This document shows, piece by piece, positions 39,651 to 49,495 of a stretch of 64,000 nt of DNA (the stretch's first letter is position 1; each line of letters opens with the position of its first letter). The notes below the pieces were generated by a model. The model searched no databases. It saw nothing but the letters and a program-made list of their open reading frames with translations, and had not been told where the DNA came from. The DNA is from Planococcus versutus (GTDB taxonomy: Bacteria; Bacillota; Bacilli; Bacillales_A; Planococcaceae), in NCBI RefSeq assembly GCF_001186155.3, contig NZ_CP016540.2, forward strand, positions 1,962,001 through 2,026,000. Reading direction: 5' to 3'. Made by a program: the position numbers and the translations under genes.

Positions 39651-40955
39651 TTAATCGATGATCAAAGCTGAAATCAGCTTGATTTTTTCCACCGGTTTAC
39701 TTGTATATTCAATACTATTATATATCATTTTAGAACATTCTGCGAGGTCTTCTGTATTAGAATAAATCGTTGCAATCGACTCATCAGCTTTTACAAAATC
39801 TCCAACTTTCTTGTGAAGAACAATACCTACTGCTAAATCAATAATCGATTCTTTTGTCGCTCTACCAGCACCCAGCACCATCGCAGCTGTGCCAATTTCA
39901 TCTGCTTCTAAAAATGAAACATAGCCTTCTTCTTTAGAAAGGACTTCTGTCACAAATTTAGCTTGTGGCAATAATGTGACGTCATCCACCACGTCTGGAT
40001 TGCCACCTTGGTCCGCTATGAATTGCTTAAAAACTTCTAATGCTTGACCATTTTCAATCACCTTTTCTAACATTGTCCGCGCTTCTTCTAACGTTTCTGC
40101 TTTACCTCCAACAACAACCATTTGACTACCAAGCACCATGCATAATTCTGTTAAGTCTTCCGGTCCTTTGCCTTGTAAAGTTTCGATTGCTTCTTTAACT
40201 TCTAATGCGTTGCCAATCGCAAATCCGAGCGGTTGGCTCATATCTGAAATAATCGCCATTGTTTTTCTGCCTGTTGCATTGCCAATTCCAACCATTGCAT
40301 GTGCTAATTCTTTAGCATCTTCTGGGGTTTTCATAAATGCGCCTTCACCTGTTTTAACATCTAAAACGATAGCATCTGCTCCTGCTGCAATTTTCTTACT
40401 CATAATTGAGCTAGCAATTAACGGAATGCTGTTCACGGTACCCGTTACATCGCGTAAGGCATACAATTTTTTATCTGCAGGTGTCAAGTTACCACTTTGA
40501 CCAATTACTGCTAATTTGTGATCATTAACTTGTTTGATAAATTTTTCTGTTGAAAGTTCAACATGAAAGCCATCAATTGCTTCTAATTTATCAATAGTTC
40601 CGCCTGTATGCCCCAGTCCACGTCCACTCATTTTTGCAACAGGGACACCACAAGCCGCAACCAACGGTCCTAGAACTAAAGTTGTTGTGTCACCTACGCC
40701 ACCTGTAGAATGCTTATCCACTTTGATACCATCAATTGCTGACAAATCGATTTGGTCACCTGATTCAGCCATAGCTAAAGTCAAATCTGCGCGTTCTCGT
40801 TCTGTCATATTTTGAAAATAAATAGCCATCAAAAACGCACTCATTTGATAATCAGCAATATCACCATTTGTATAATTAGTGATTGCAAAATTTATTTCTT
40901 CTGTTGTTAACTCATGCCCATCTCTTTTCTTTTCAATCAAATCTACCATTCTCAT
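39651..40955 (-). CDS. pdp: Pyrimidine-nucleoside phosphorylase
   Basis: Phosphorolysis of uridine and thymidine to base plus (deoxy)ribose-1-phosphate. The family signature [18 protein letters not shown] and the phosphate site KHSTGGVGD are present. Start ATG 40955 (434 residues) eight bases after AAGGTGG; GTG 40967 is inside the ribosome site. It follows deoB, whose product uses the deoxyribose-1-phosphate. The purine phosphorylase that lies here in B. subtilis is absent. Confidence 0.95.
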   Translation of the reverse strand: MRMVDLIEKKRDGHELTTEEINFAITNYTNGDIADYQMSAFLMAIYFQNMTERERADLTLAMAESGDQIDLSAIDGIKVDKHSTGGVGDTTTLVLGPLVAACGVPVAKMSGRGLGHTGGTIDKLEAIDGFHVELSTEKFIKQVNDHKLAVIGQSGNLTPADKKLYALRDVTGTVNSIPLIASSIMSKKIAAGADAIVLDVKTGEGAFMKTPEDAKELAHAMVGIGNATGRKTMAIISDMSQPLGFAIGNALEVKEAIETLQGKGPEDLTELCMVLGSQMVVVGGKAETLEEARTMLEKVIENGQALEVFKQFIADQGGNPDVVDDVTLLPQAKFVTEVLSKEEGYVSFLEADEIGTAAMVLGAGRATKESIIDLAVGIVLHKKVGDFVKADESIATIYSNTEDLAECSKMIYNSIEYTSKPVEKIKLISALIID

Positions 40956-41016
40956 GAATACTACCACCTTCTCAGTTTAATTTTTAGAAGCTGAACTTGC
41001 TTATCAAGATGGCAGC

Positions 41017-42204
41017 CTATTCGTTTATACGAGATAAAAAGCTCTTGCCGAACTTAGGCATAGTTACTGAAAAATTCTCAGCAATTGTCGCACCGATATC
41101 CGCAAATGTTGTACCTGTTTCTAACTCTCCACCCTTAGCAAAACGCGGTGAATAAGCTAAAAGCGGAACGTATTCACGCGTATGATCAGTTCCAGGAAAT
41201 GTTGGATCATTGCCGTGATCCGCTGTCAGAATCAATAAATCATCTTGTTGCATTTTTTCCATCACTTCCAGCAAACGAACATCAAATGCTTCTAACGCCT
41301 CGCCATAACCCTGTGGATTTCTACGATGACCGTAAAGTGCATCAAAGTCCACTAAATTTAAGAAGCTTAGTCCATGAAAATCTCCTTCAATGACTTTGAT
41401 CAGTTTGTCCATGCCATCCATATTGTCTTTCGTGCGAATTGCTTTTGTCACGCCTTCACCGTTATAAATATCGTCAATTTTGCCAATCGCAATAACTTCT
41501 TTACCACCATCTTTTAATTCGTTCATTACAGTACGACCAAATGGTGCTAAAGCATAGTCATGACGGTTTGATGTACGCTTGAATGCACCTGGTTCTCCGA
41601 GGAATGGACGTGCAATCACACGGCCTACTAAATATTCAGGCTCTAACGTCAATTCACGAGCGATTTCACAGATGCGATACAGCTCTTCTAACGGAACTAT
41701 TTCTTCGTGCGCTGCGATTTGTAAAACAGGATCTGCGGATGTGTACACGATAATTGCGCCTGTCTCCATGTGTTGTTGGCCAAGTTCTTCTAATATTTCA
41801 GTCCCACTTGCAGGTTTGTTTCCTAAAACCTTACGGCCAGTTTTTTCTTCAAGTTGCTTAATAAGCTCTTCTGGAAAACCATCCGGATAAACTTTAAATG
41901 GTGTATCGTTGTTTAAACCCATAATTTCCCAATGACCTGTCATTGTATCTTTTCCTACAGACGCTTCTTGCAATTTACCATGAAAAGCAGTTGGTGCTTC
42001 TGTGCTTGCCAATCCTTTTACTGGAACAATATTTGCAAGTCCTAATTTTTCCATATTCGGCATGTTTAATCCGCCAACTGTTTCTGCAATATGTCCAAGT
42101 GTATCTGAACCTGTATCTCCATAATCTTTAGCATCGGGAGCTTCACCAATTCCTACTGAATCTAATACTACTAAATGAATACGGTTAAATGATTTAATTG
42201 TCAT
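41017..42204 (-). CDS. deoB: Phosphopentomutase
   Basis: Interconverts (deoxy)ribose 1- and 5-phosphates. Alkaline phosphatase superfamily metal sites: [28 protein letters not shown] and [10 protein letters not shown]. Start ATG 42204 (395 residues) follows AGGAGG by eight bases. Also called drm. It follows xerD and precedes pdp, forming a nucleoside salvage unit. Confidence 0.96.
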   Translation of the reverse strand: MTIKSFNRIHLVVLDSVGIGEAPDAKDYGDTGSDTLGHIAETVGGLNMPNMEKLGLANIVPVKGLASTEAPTAFHGKLQEASVGKDTMTGHWEIMGLNNDTPFKVYPDGFPEELIKQLEEKTGRKVLGNKPASGTEILEELGQQHMETGAIIVYTSADPVLQIAAHEEIVPLEELYRICEIARELTLEPEYLVGRVIARPFLGEPGAFKRTSNRHDYALAPFGRTVMNELKDGGKEVIAIGKIDDIYNGEGVTKAIRTKDNMDGMDKLIKVIEGDFHGLSFLNLVDFDALYGHRRNPQGYGEALEAFDVRLLEVMEKMQQDDLLILTADHGNDPTFPGTDHTREYVPLLAYSPRFAKGGELETGTTFADIGATIAENFSVTMPKFGKSFLSRINE

Positions 42205-42273
42205 AAAAAATTCCTCCTTCATCTTATTTTCATTTTACCACATATATTGTTCTTGTCGGAAGTCAGACTTATT

Positions 42274-43176
42274 TCAAGCACGTGGATGAAATTGAGAATA
42301 TACATCTTTTAATCGTGTTTTGCTGACATGAGTATATATTTGCGTTGTCGAAATATCAGCATGCCCAAGCATTTCTTGAACCGCTCGTATATCAGCACCA
42401 TTTTCTAGTAAATGTGTTGCAAATGAATGCCGGAGCGTATGAGGTGTCAATTCTTTTTGTATACCCGCTTTTTGAGCATGTTGTTTCAATAATTTCCAAA
42501 ACCCTTGTCGCGTCAGTCTTTTTCCACGTTGGTTGATAAATAGAGCATCTGTTTTTTCACTACTCGTTACTAAATCCATGCGTCCTTTTTCTAAGTAAGT
42601 TTGACACGATTTTAATGCTGATTGCCCTAATGGAATAATGCGTTCTTTTCCACCTTTCCCTATACAGCGGACAAACCCCATTGTTAAATGGACATCTTCT
42701 ATATCTAAGTTGATGCATTCGCTTACTCGCATTCCACTGGCATATAGCAGTTCTAGCATCGCTTGGTCACGTAGTCCATTAGCTTTGTTTGTGGCCGGTG
42801 CTTTAATAAGTACATCCACTTCTTCAACCGAAAGGATATTGGGTAATTTTTTATCCATTTGCGGCATTTCTAAATGGACAGTCGGATCGGTCTCAACAAT
42901 TCGTTCACGGATAAGAAATTGATGAAAAGATCGTATTGATGAGATATGACGTGCAATGGTTCGCGATGTTTTTGTGGTCTCTTTTAAATGACGCAAATGA
43001 TTTAATATGTGTACCCGTTCTACTTTCTTTAAGGACTCTAATTGTTCAACTTCTTTTAAATAATGGAGATAGACACTCAAATCTCTTTTATAAGAAGTTA
43101 ATGTATTATCCGCAAGCTGTCTTTCAACACGTAGAAAATGCACATAATCGTCGAGTGCATCTTTTCCAAAATTCAT
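42274..43176 (-). CDS. xerD: Site-specific tyrosine recombinase XerD
   Basis: Resolves chromosome dimers at dif with XerC. The catalytic set is complete: Arg in LLYASGMRVSE, His and Arg in LTPHTLRHSFATHL, His in GHADISTTQ and Tyr in IYTHV. Length 300 is standard. B. subtilis xerD is also followed by deoB. AGGAGG precedes the ATG. Confidence 0.95.
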   Translation of the reverse strand: MNFGKDALDDYVHFLRVERQLADNTLTSYKRDLSVYLHYLKEVEQLESLKKVERVHILNHLRHLKETTKTSRTIARHISSIRSFHQFLIRERIVETDPTVHLEMPQMDKKLPNILSVEEVDVLIKAPATNKANGLRDQAMLELLYASGMRVSECINLDIEDVHLTMGFVRCIGKGGKERIIPLGQSALKSCQTYLEKGRMDLVTSSEKTDALFINQRGKRLTRQGFWKLLKQHAQKAGIQKELTPHTLRHSFATHLLENGADIRAVQEMLGHADISTTQIYTHVSKTRLKDVYSQFHPRA

Positions 43177-43237
43177 AAGTCTACCTCCTTATATTTTAGA
43201 TTAAGACATTCTGTTAAGAATCCATTTTTTCCATACA

Positions 43238-43267
43238 AAAAGGACGACCTGTATGGGCCGTCCTTTG
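43238..43267 (-). terminator. Terminator of fur
   Basis: Stem AAAGGACGGCC with GGTCGTCCTTT around a 6-base loop and T residues on the minus strand, 8 bp past the fur stop. Confidence 0.82.
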
Positions 43268-43274
43268 GCATCAG

Positions 43275-43736
43275 TTATTCTGATGGATTTTGAGAACTGC
43301 TGTCGTTGCAGCGCCAGCAGATGCCATGGAATGTAAGACGGTGGTCTTTAATTTGGAAATTCCAACGTTTCTCTACTATGTTTTCCACATCTTCCAAAAG
43401 ATCTTCCTGTATTTCATCTACTGCTCCGCATTCCAGACAAACGAGGTGATGATGGAAATGAGCTGCTCCCTCTTGACGTAGATCATAACGCGACACACCA
43501 TCACCAAAATTTATTTTGTCGACAATTTTCAATTCTGTTAAAAGTTCTAATGTCCGATATACAGTCGCCAATCCGATTTCCGGTGCAATGTCTTTTACTA
43601 AAAGATAGACGTCTTCTGCACTTAAATGGTCTTCTTCATGGTCCAATAAAATCCGAACAGTTGCTTCACGCTGTGGCGTCAATTTATAACTCGCAGCGTG
43701 CAGTTGTTTTTTAATCCGGTCAATTCTGGTTTCCAT
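43275..43736 (-). CDS. fur: Ferric uptake regulator Fur family protein
   Basis: Metal-responsive repressor of 153 residues. N-terminal winged helix with LTPQREATVRILLDHEEDHLS, metal motif AHFHHHLVCLECG and the second Cys pair CWRCN form the structural zinc site. Synteny with xerD and nudF supports Fur itself over PerR or Zur. The expected spoIIM gene beside fur is absent. Confidence 0.92.
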   Translation of the reverse strand: METRIDRIKKQLHAASYKLTPQREATVRILLDHEEDHLSAEDVYLLVKDIAPEIGLATVYRTLELLTELKIVDKINFGDGVSRYDLRQEGAAHFHHHLVCLECGAVDEIQEDLLEDVENIVEKRWNFQIKDHRLTFHGICWRCNDSSSQNPSE

Positions 43737-43762
43737 GCGACGCCCTCCCTCAAACTATCTTT

Positions 43763-43792
43763 ATTATATCAAAAGGGAGTTCTCAATTACAA
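43763..43792 (-). promoter_or_regulatory. Sigma-A type promoter of fur
   Basis: Perfect TATAAT (43763-43768) and TTGTAA (43787-43792) with an 18-bp spacer on the minus strand. About 20 bp further upstream, 43813-43827, TTATAATCGTTACAA matches 13 of 15 bases of the PerR-box consensus, but it lies far upstream (near -63) for a simple repressor site. Confidence 0.65.
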
Positions 43793-43840
43793 CAATACTA
43801 TCCATTCTTTATTTATAATCGTTACAAAGTAATAATCGTT

Positions 43841-44392
43841 TCAATTCTCAATTGATAATTGATGTTTGATCCATAGAATGGCAAATGCTGTTTTAGCATC
43901 ATAAATTCTCTCGTCTTTAACCATTTGTTCTGCTTCTGCAAGAGTGACTTCCATAAGTTCCACAAACTCATCAGCGTCTAAGACGGCACCATTGGTTGCT
44001 TTGCTTAACCCTTCTGCAGCGAATAAATGAACCACTTCATCGGCAAATCCAGGGGATGTAGCAAACGTTTGGATTTTAGTTAGTTTTTCTGCTGTGTATC
44101 CTGTTTCTTCTTCTAGTTCACGCATTGCTGTCGTTTCTGGCGCTTCACCAGGTTCTAATTTACCAGCTGGAATTTCAATAAGCGAGCGTTCTAACGCTTT
44201 ACGGTATTGTTCGACTAAAATGATTTTGTTATCAGGGGTAATCGCAATTATGGCAACCGCTCCTGGATGCTCAATCAGTTCGCGTTTTGACATGCCACCA
44301 TTTGGAAGCGATACATCATCAATTTTCAAATTAATGACTTTTCCTTCATACAAGCGATTAGACTGGATTGTTTTTTCTTCAAATTTTTTCAT
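43841..44392 (-). CDS. nudF: ADP-ribose pyrophosphatase (Nudix)
   Basis: Nudix hydrolase, 183 residues, splitting ADP-ribose to AMP and ribose-5-phosphate. The Nudix box GKLEPGEAPETTAMRELEEE is complete with following TGY. Start ATG 44392 after AGAGGA. Divergent from the aldo/keto reductase gene, as yqkG and yqkF are neighbours in B. subtilis. Confidence 0.93.
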   Translation of the reverse strand: MKKFEEKTIQSNRLYEGKVINLKIDDVSLPNGGMSKRELIEHPGAVAIIAITPDNKIILVEQYRKALERSLIEIPAGKLEPGEAPETTAMRELEEETGYTAEKLTKIQTFATSPGFADEVVHLFAAEGLSKATNGAVLDADEFVELMEVTLAEAEQMVKDERIYDAKTAFAILWIKHQLSIEN

Positions 44393-44471
44393 TTAAATCC
44401 TCTTTTCATTTGTGGTTTATCTGACAAAGAGTATACCATAATAGATACGATAGACTAAATGAGGTGGAAAG

Positions 44472-45374
44472 ATGAAGAAAATTTTATTGGGTACGAGCGG
44501 TATGAAAGTAAGTGAAATCGGATTTGGTTGTATGTCTTTACCAACTGATGTTAACGAAGCAGAGCTTATTGTCAACACAGCAATTTCACAAGGTATTAAT
44601 TATTTCGACACAGCAGACTTATATGATAAAGGAGCAAATGAAGAAGTTGTCGGAAAAGCTTTACAACAGCACCGAAAAGAAGTTGTTCTTGCCACTAAAG
44701 TAGGAAATGAGTGGAACCCAGAAACAGACAAAATACAATGGAATCCAAGCAAGACTTATATTAAAAAACAAATTCACGCAAGCTTGAAAAGACTGCAAAC
44801 TGATTATATCGACTTATATCAATTGCATGGCGGCACAATCGACGATAATGCAGAAGAAACGATTGAAGCTTTCGATGATTTGAAAAAAGAAGGATTGATT
44901 CGCGCGTATGGAATTTCATCGATTCGCCCAAACGTCATCAATCGTTTTTTGAAAAATAGCGATATCTCTTCTATTATGATGCAATATAGTTTATTGGATC
45001 GTCGACCAGAAGAATGGCTAGACTCGATTCACCAAGCGGAGAAATCTGTCGTTACACGTGGTTCACTCGCAAAAGGTTTACTGACAGGTGAAGGTCTCGA
45101 ACGCGCAGAAAACATGGACGGTTACTTAACTTATGATGCACTTGAACTAAAAACTACGTTACAAAAATTAATGTCAGTCCATGATAATTTGCATGCATTG
45201 GCACTGCAAAGTGTCTTACAACATCAAACCATCAGCTCTATTGTAGTAGGTGCCAGTTCTGCAGAGCAGATCAAATCAACTATAGACGCTTATGAAACAC
45301 CTGTTTCAACTGAACAAATCAACGAAGCCAAAACAATAACCCGACAAGCGGCTTACCAAGAGCACAGAAAATAA
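44472..45374 (+). CDS. Aldo/keto reductase (YqkF-like)
   Basis: NADPH-dependent oxidoreductase, 300 residues, TIM-barrel. Active-site residues Asp and Tyr in FDTADLYDKG, Lys in LATKVG, and His in LYQLHGGTIDD. Substrate unknown. The B. subtilis nudF neighbour yqkF is the likely counterpart. GAGGTGG ribosome site; shares a bidirectional terminator with the convergent Crp/Fnr gene. Confidence 0.9.
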   Translation: MKKILLGTSGMKVSEIGFGCMSLPTDVNEAELIVNTAISQGINYFDTADLYDKGANEEVVGKALQQHRKEVVLATKVGNEWNPETDKIQWNPSKTYIKKQIHASLKRLQTDYIDLYQLHGGTIDDNAEETIEAFDDLKKEGLIRAYGISSIRPNVINRFLKNSDISSIMMQYSLLDRRPEEWLDSIHQAEKSVVTRGSLAKGLLTGEGLERAENMDGYLTYDALELKTTLQKLMSVHDNLHALALQSVLQHQTISSIVVGASSAEQIKSTIDAYETPVSTEQINEAKTITRQAAYQEHRK

Positions 45375-45376
45375 TT

Positions 45377-45423
45377 AAAACCCAGCAACTATTCCGCTGC
45401 TAAACGGATTGTTGCTGGGTTTA
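45377..45423. terminator. Bidirectional terminator
   Basis: A 12-bp outer stem AAACCCAGCAAC with GTTGCTGGGTTT encloses a smaller CCG/CGG hairpin. It ends the aldo/keto reductase gene and overlaps the stop of the Crp/Fnr gene. Confidence 0.88.
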
Positions 45424-46119
45424 CTTATAAAGAGATAACGAAGCCATATCGACAATACGAATGGTCTTTTGGTTTACTTGCTGTATCCATCCTTCATCTT
45501 CAAACTTTGCTAGCTTTCGGCTGATCGTTTCTGGCGTAGTTCCAAGAAACGATGCGAGATCTTTACGTGACATGGGCAATTGAATTTCTTGATTTTGTTC
45601 TAGCTCTGTTTGTTGAATCAAGTAAAGGGCAATTCTTGTTTCCGTGTCTTCTGTTGCAAAACTAGTCATTTGATGTTCGGTCTGATCTAATCTTATTGAA
45701 AACTCTTTGAGAATTTTTAATGATATTTGAGGATATTTCAAGAATAACGCGCGAATGTCTTTACTGCTTATCATGCACAAAGCAGTCGTTTCCATTGCTT
45801 CTGTATATGAGTCATGAACATCATCGGTAAAAAGAGCCAACTCGCCTGTAAAATCACCGGGATAGAGAATACGAATAACTTGTTCTTTTCCTGTTTCGGT
45901 TAAACGGTAAGTTTTTAATTGACCTTTGTGAATGATGTACAAAGAATCAGATTTTTCTCCGGCGCGGTATAGAATTTCATCTTTTGACAGATTTCTGTGT
46001 TGTGTTACATTGTCAATTTCTTTTAGTTCGTTCTGTTCCAGATGATTAAAAATCGGAACGATGGAAACACATAAATGCTTATGTGCTGAAAATGAGTCTT
46101 CTGCTCCATTAGCCCCCAC
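45421..46119 (-). CDS. Crp/Fnr family transcriptional regulator
   Basis: Protein of 232 residues with a cyclic-nucleotide-binding-type beta domain (about 25-135; LYRAGEKSDSLYIIHKGQLKTY, GDFTGELALF), a dimer helix, and a C-terminal helix-turn-helix (MSRKDLASFLGTTPETISRKLAKFE). Only two Cys are seen (near residues 17 and 114), so an E. coli FNR-type [4Fe-4S] cluster held by four Cys is not possible. GTG start six bases after AGGAGG. Last gene of the narK-moaA unit, so it likely acts in nitrate or redox control; its signal is unknown. Confidence 0.88.
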   Translation of the reverse strand: MGANGAEDSFSAHKHLCVSIVPIFNHLEQNELKEIDNVTQHRNLSKDEILYRAGEKSDSLYIIHKGQLKTYRLTETGKEQVIRILYPGDFTGELALFTDDVHDSYTEAMETTALCMISSKDIRALFLKYPQISLKILKEFSIRLDQTEHQMTSFATEDTETRIALYLIQQTELEQNQEIQLPMSRKDLASFLGTTPETISRKLAKFEDEGWIQQVNQKTIRIVDMASLSLYK

Positions 46120-46166
46120 AATTTACCTCCTATATAGAACATTCTTTTCTTTACTATACCCTATAC

Positions 46167-47183
46167 TTAGCCTCCTATATAGGACATACCAATTTTCTTG
46201 CGATTTTTCGCCGTTGCTTCAGTTCGTTCATCTGAATAACGATCACGTCTCCCGTTCCAAACTGCACCAATGGCTTCTAGAAGTTGCGTATCGGTCCAAT
46301 CATTTCGAAGAAGTTCTCGAACATCAAATCCTTCTGTAGCAAAAAGACAAGTATAGAATTTTCCGTCTGAAGATAGCCTGGATCTTGTACATGATGAACA
46401 AAATGATTCTGAAACAGAAGTGATAAAGCCTACTTGAGCATCGCTATCTTGGTAACGATAGCGTTTTGCTACTTCTCCAAAATAATCCTTGTCAACCGGT
46501 GTTAATGTGTAAACAGTTTTTAATTTTTCCAGTATTTCTTTTTTAGTCACAACTTTTTTAAAACTCCAATTATTATCGTTACCTACATCCATAAATTCAA
46601 TAAACCGTAGCGTAATATCTCGTTCTTTAAAGTAAGCAGCCATTGGAAGAATTTCAACGTCGTTAACATGTTTTTGTACAACCATATTCACTTTAATACT
46701 AAAGCCAAGTGCTTTTGCGTAGTCAATTTGTTCTAAGATATGTTCTGAACTGACTCCTCTTCCATTTAACTTGCCGAACAATTCAGGGTCGAGTGCATCT
46801 AAACTAATATTCAACCTTCTTAATCCTGCGTCGTACAAGGCTTGACCGTGTTTTTTAAGAAGAACTCCGTTCGTAGTCAATCCGACGTCTTCTACGCCTT
46901 TGACTGAAAAAATTAGTTTAATTAATTCCGGTAATCCTTTACGTAATAAGGGCTCTCCACCAGTTAACCGAATTTTTTTAACACCCATTGAAACAAACAA
47001 TTCAGTGAGTCGATGAATTTCCTCGAATGTCAGAAGTTCTTGTTTCGGTAAAAAAGCGTAATCATCGCCGAAAACTTCTTTCGGCATACAGTAAGAGCAC
47101 CGGAAATTGCATCGATCTGTAACAGAAATACGCAAATCTCTCATTGGCCGTCCTAACTGATCCGTCAATGCTTGTTTTATCAT
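46167..47183 (-). CDS. moaA: GTP 3',8-cyclase MoaA
   Basis: Radical SAM enzyme starting molybdenum cofactor synthesis, needed by NarG. N-terminal cluster motif CNFRCSYC, C-terminal cluster [18 protein letters not shown], and the conserved C-terminal Gly-Gly (SYIGG). Start ATG 47183 (338 residues) eight bases after AAGGTGG; the GTG at 47195 is inside that site. It lies between narK and the Crp/Fnr gene, 63 bp after narK. Confidence 0.96.
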   Translation of the reverse strand: MIKQALTDQLGRPMRDLRISVTDRCNFRCSYCMPKEVFGDDYAFLPKQELLTFEEIHRLTELFVSMGVKKIRLTGGEPLLRKGLPELIKLIFSVKGVEDVGLTTNGVLLKKHGQALYDAGLRRLNISLDALDPELFGKLNGRGVSSEHILEQIDYAKALGFSIKVNMVVQKHVNDVEILPMAAYFKERDITLRFIEFMDVGNDNNWSFKKVVTKKEILEKLKTVYTLTPVDKDYFGEVAKRYRYQDSDAQVGFITSVSESFCSSCTRSRLSSDGKFYTCLFATEGFDVRELLRNDWTDTQLLEAIGAVWNGRRDRYSDERTEATAKNRKKIGMSYIGG

Positions 47184-47246
47184 CAATGAATCCACCTTTC
47201 TGGCAACTTTTTTTATCGATCGACCGCTACATTGATGCTTAGTAAG

Positions 47247-48776
47247 TTAATTAGGCAATAATTCGGGAACGGTTATTTTTTTCTCGTATTCAGAAGTAAT
47301 GTCTGTGAACGTTCCGACATAACGAACAACTTCTCCTGTATCATCTTTTACTGCACTGATATTTAACCACTGTAAATATTCTTCTCCATTTTTACGCAAA
47401 TTCCAAATTTCCCCTTGCCATACGCCATTCCGTTCAATTTCCTGCCACATATCTCTGTAAAAATTCTTGGACTGTCTTCCAGACTTCATAATACTTGGAT
47501 TTTGTCCAATAACGTCTCTTTCTTCATAACCGGTTAATTTAGTAAAGGCAGGATTAACTGTTCTGATATTTCCCGAAGTATCGGTCACTAAGATTCCTTG
47601 TCCTGTTGAGTTAAATACTTCAACTGCTAGCAGTAAACGATCTTGATAATACATCCAAACAACTAGCACCAAACTGGCGAGAGCTACTTGAGATAACAAC
47701 ATAAAACCAATCGAGTATTGCCCAGTGATAGAAAAAATTACGGATAACATGATGGGTGGAAAAAATCCTCCAAGCCCGCCCATCATCGAAACAATTCCAT
47801 TTGCAATGCCTGCTTGTTTATTGAAATAAAACGGAACCAGTTTAAAAATAACACCATTTCCAATACCTGCACTTACAGCAATTGCTAAACTGCCAATTGT
47901 GTAAAGCCCAATAGTTGGCGAGAAAGCCAAAACAATCGCTGCTATCGTGTAGATGAAAAACGTACCCATCAATAACAACAGTGGCTGTAATTTATCCGCA
48001 AGCCAGCCGCCTATGGGCCGAAGAAAAGTGGCAAGTGCGATAAAACCAGCCGTACGCATACCAGCATCCACTTTTTCTAGTTCAAAATTGCTGACTAAAA
48101 AATTAGGCAAGTAAATTGTGAATGCCACAAACGAGCCAAATGTGATGAAATAAAATAGCGAAAAAAACCAAAGTTTCTCATTTTTATAGACACTTTTAAT
48201 TTGTTCAATAATAGGAGTTTTCACTTTTGGTTCGTGACGATCGCCTAAAAAGAAATTTAAAGCTGCAAAAAGTAACAGTAAGATCAAGTAAACTTTGACA
48301 GTCGCGGACCAACCAATTTGCGTTGCGATTAATGGAGCAGCAAATGTAGAGATAGCGGTTCCGATATTCCCTGCACCATAAATCCCATTAACAAATCCAT
48401 GTTTTTCTTTTGGATAGTATTTGGGCAAAGACGTAACCCCTACAGAAAATACAGCTCCCCCGATCCCTAGAAACAATCCACTAATAATAAGATCCGAAAA
48501 ACTTGAAGCTTCGCTTAAATAAAAGACCGGAAACAATAACAAAACAAAACTGACTAAAAATATAATTCGTGCTCCAAAGACATTTGCATAATAACCTAAT
48601 GGAATTCGTAAAATAGAGCCTAAAACAACTGGAACAGCTGTAACTATCGCTAGTCGCTCTGGTGCAATAGCAATATCCTCGCGAATAAAAGGAATAAGAG
48701 AAGATATTATTACCCACACCATAAAGCCGACTACCAAGTTCATCGTTTGAAGGGGCAACTGCAGTTTCTTAATCAT
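47247..48776 (-). CDS. narK: Nitrate/nitrite transporter NarK with C-terminal PAS domain
   Basis: Major facilitator protein for nitrate uptake or nitrite export. Residues 1-375 hold about 12 membrane segments with NarK-type motifs GNIGTAISTFAAPLIA and GMGGLGGFFPP-like text (MMGGLGGFFPPI). Residues about 385-500 are an extra soluble PAS domain: GILVTDTSGNIRTVNPAF, TGYEERDVIGQNPSIM and YVGTFTDITSEYEKK. Most NarK proteins end after helix 12. There is no stop or frameshift between the two parts. Start ATG 48776 follows AAAGGTGA; upstream in-frame ATGs at 48824 and 48794 are less likely. The promoter region carries NreC-like sites. Confidence 0.93.
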   Translation of the reverse strand: MIKKLQLPLQTMNLVVGFMVWVIISSLIPFIREDIAIAPERLAIVTAVPVVLGSILRIPLGYYANVFGARIIFLVSFVLLLFPVFYLSEASSFSDLIISGLFLGIGGAVFSVGVTSLPKYYPKEKHGFVNGIYGAGNIGTAISTFAAPLIATQIGWSATVKVYLILLLLFAALNFFLGDRHEPKVKTPIIEQIKSVYKNEKLWFFSLFYFITFGSFVAFTIYLPNFLVSNFELEKVDAGMRTAGFIALATFLRPIGGWLADKLQPLLLLMGTFFIYTIAAIVLAFSPTIGLYTIGSLAIAVSAGIGNGVIFKLVPFYFNKQAGIANGIVSMMGGLGGFFPPIMLSVIFSITGQYSIGFMLLSQVALASLVLVVWMYYQDRLLLAVEVFNSTGQGILVTDTSGNIRTVNPAFTKLTGYEERDVIGQNPSIMKSGRQSKNFYRDMWQEIERNGVWQGEIWNLRKNGEEYLQWLNISAVKDDTGEVVRYVGTFTDITSEYEKKITVPELLPN

Positions 48777-48835
48777 CAAAATCACCTTTTCCATTAAAAT
48801 TTTAGTTATAACTTCCGCATTCATTTCCTACTTAC

Positions 48836-48900
48836 ATTGTATCTTGAGAGTGTATCTATTTTAATAAGGGAGTGCCCTTCAGCTGGCAAGGGAAACCCTT
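48836..48900 (-). promoter_or_regulatory. narK promoter with two NreC-like operators
   Basis: A near-consensus -10 box TACAAT (minus strand, 48836-48841) lacks a good -35. Two GGG/CCC dyads lie upstream: AAGGG-N4-CCCTT at 48866-48879 and AAGGG-N3-CCCTT at 48888-48900. Their centres are 43.5 and 65 bp from the predicted start site and about 21.5 bp apart. Similar arrays precede narG and the 58.65-kb hemerythrin gene. Confidence 0.7.
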
Positions 48901-48904
48901 AAAA

Positions 48905-48935
48905 TAAAAAAAGCTACTTCTAAAGGAAGCAGCTA
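48905..48935 (-). terminator. Terminator of the nar-nre-hemerythrin operon
   Basis: Stem AGCTGCTTC with GAAGTAGCT (one mismatch) around a 5-base loop, followed by TTTTTTTATTTT on the minus strand, just past the hemerythrin stop. Confidence 0.85.
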
Positions 48936-48942
48936 GATCTAT

Positions 48943-49470
48943 TTAAGTAATAAGGGTATTCATTTTTTTGTATAACTCATCTTGATCAACGGCTTTCATT
49001 GCTTTTTCAGCCATTGGAAACAATACCGTTTCTTCTTTCATAAAATGAACTGTTAACACTTCAAATGCTTCTGCAGCATCTTGAGCAACTGCTTTCATTT
49101 GCTCCAATGTTAACAGGTCAATGTTGTCGCGTGTATGATGGAAAAAATGACCAATGTATGCGTCTATTTCTTGATGTTCTTCTTGTATACCGACTAATGG
49201 CCCTTGTTCAAACCCAATATAATTTCCGAGCGCTGGAAAAAAGAATTCCTCTTCTTTATCCGTGTGATTTTTAAAAGGCTCAACAAATTCAAAAAGCTTT
49301 TGCCTCAAATTCTTCATGTTTTCACGGCCTTTTTCAAGACTCAAGTTTGTATTTTCGAACGACAAAACAAGCGCATGCCAATCGTTCATTAAAAAACTTA
49401 AATACGCATGTTCATTTTCCAATAACCTCATACCAGGTTCTTTAAAGCGAAGCTCAGGTTTTTCTGCCAT
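48943..49470 (-). CDS. Hemerythrin domain protein
   Basis: Cytoplasmic four-helix protein of 175 residues with diiron ligands in NHTDKEEEFFFPAL, EEHQEIDAYIGHFF and VHFMKEETVLFPM. Such proteins bind oxygen or nitric oxide or store iron for repair; here the exact role is unknown. It is the last gene of the narGHJI-nreABC operon, 26 bp after nreC, and so is likely made during nitrate respiration. Confidence 0.86.
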   Translation of the reverse strand: MAEKPELRFKEPGMRLLENEHAYLSFLMNDWHALVLSFENTNLSLEKGRENMKNLRQKLFEFVEPFKNHTDKEEEFFFPALGNYIGFEQGPLVGIQEEHQEIDAYIGHFFHHTRDNIDLLTLEQMKAVAQDAAEAFEVLTVHFMKEETVLFPMAEKAMKAVDQDELYKKMNTLIT

Positions 49471-49495
49471 TAAATGATCAACTCCTAGCTATTCG

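Noticed and set aside
46127..46185. Repeated CTATATAGGAGG at the moaA end and before the Crp/Fnr gene, with a related CTATATAG in narI
   Set aside because: One copy encodes the conserved C-terminal YIGG of MoaA, another is a ribosome site, and the narI copy is coding; chance similarity is the simpler explanation.
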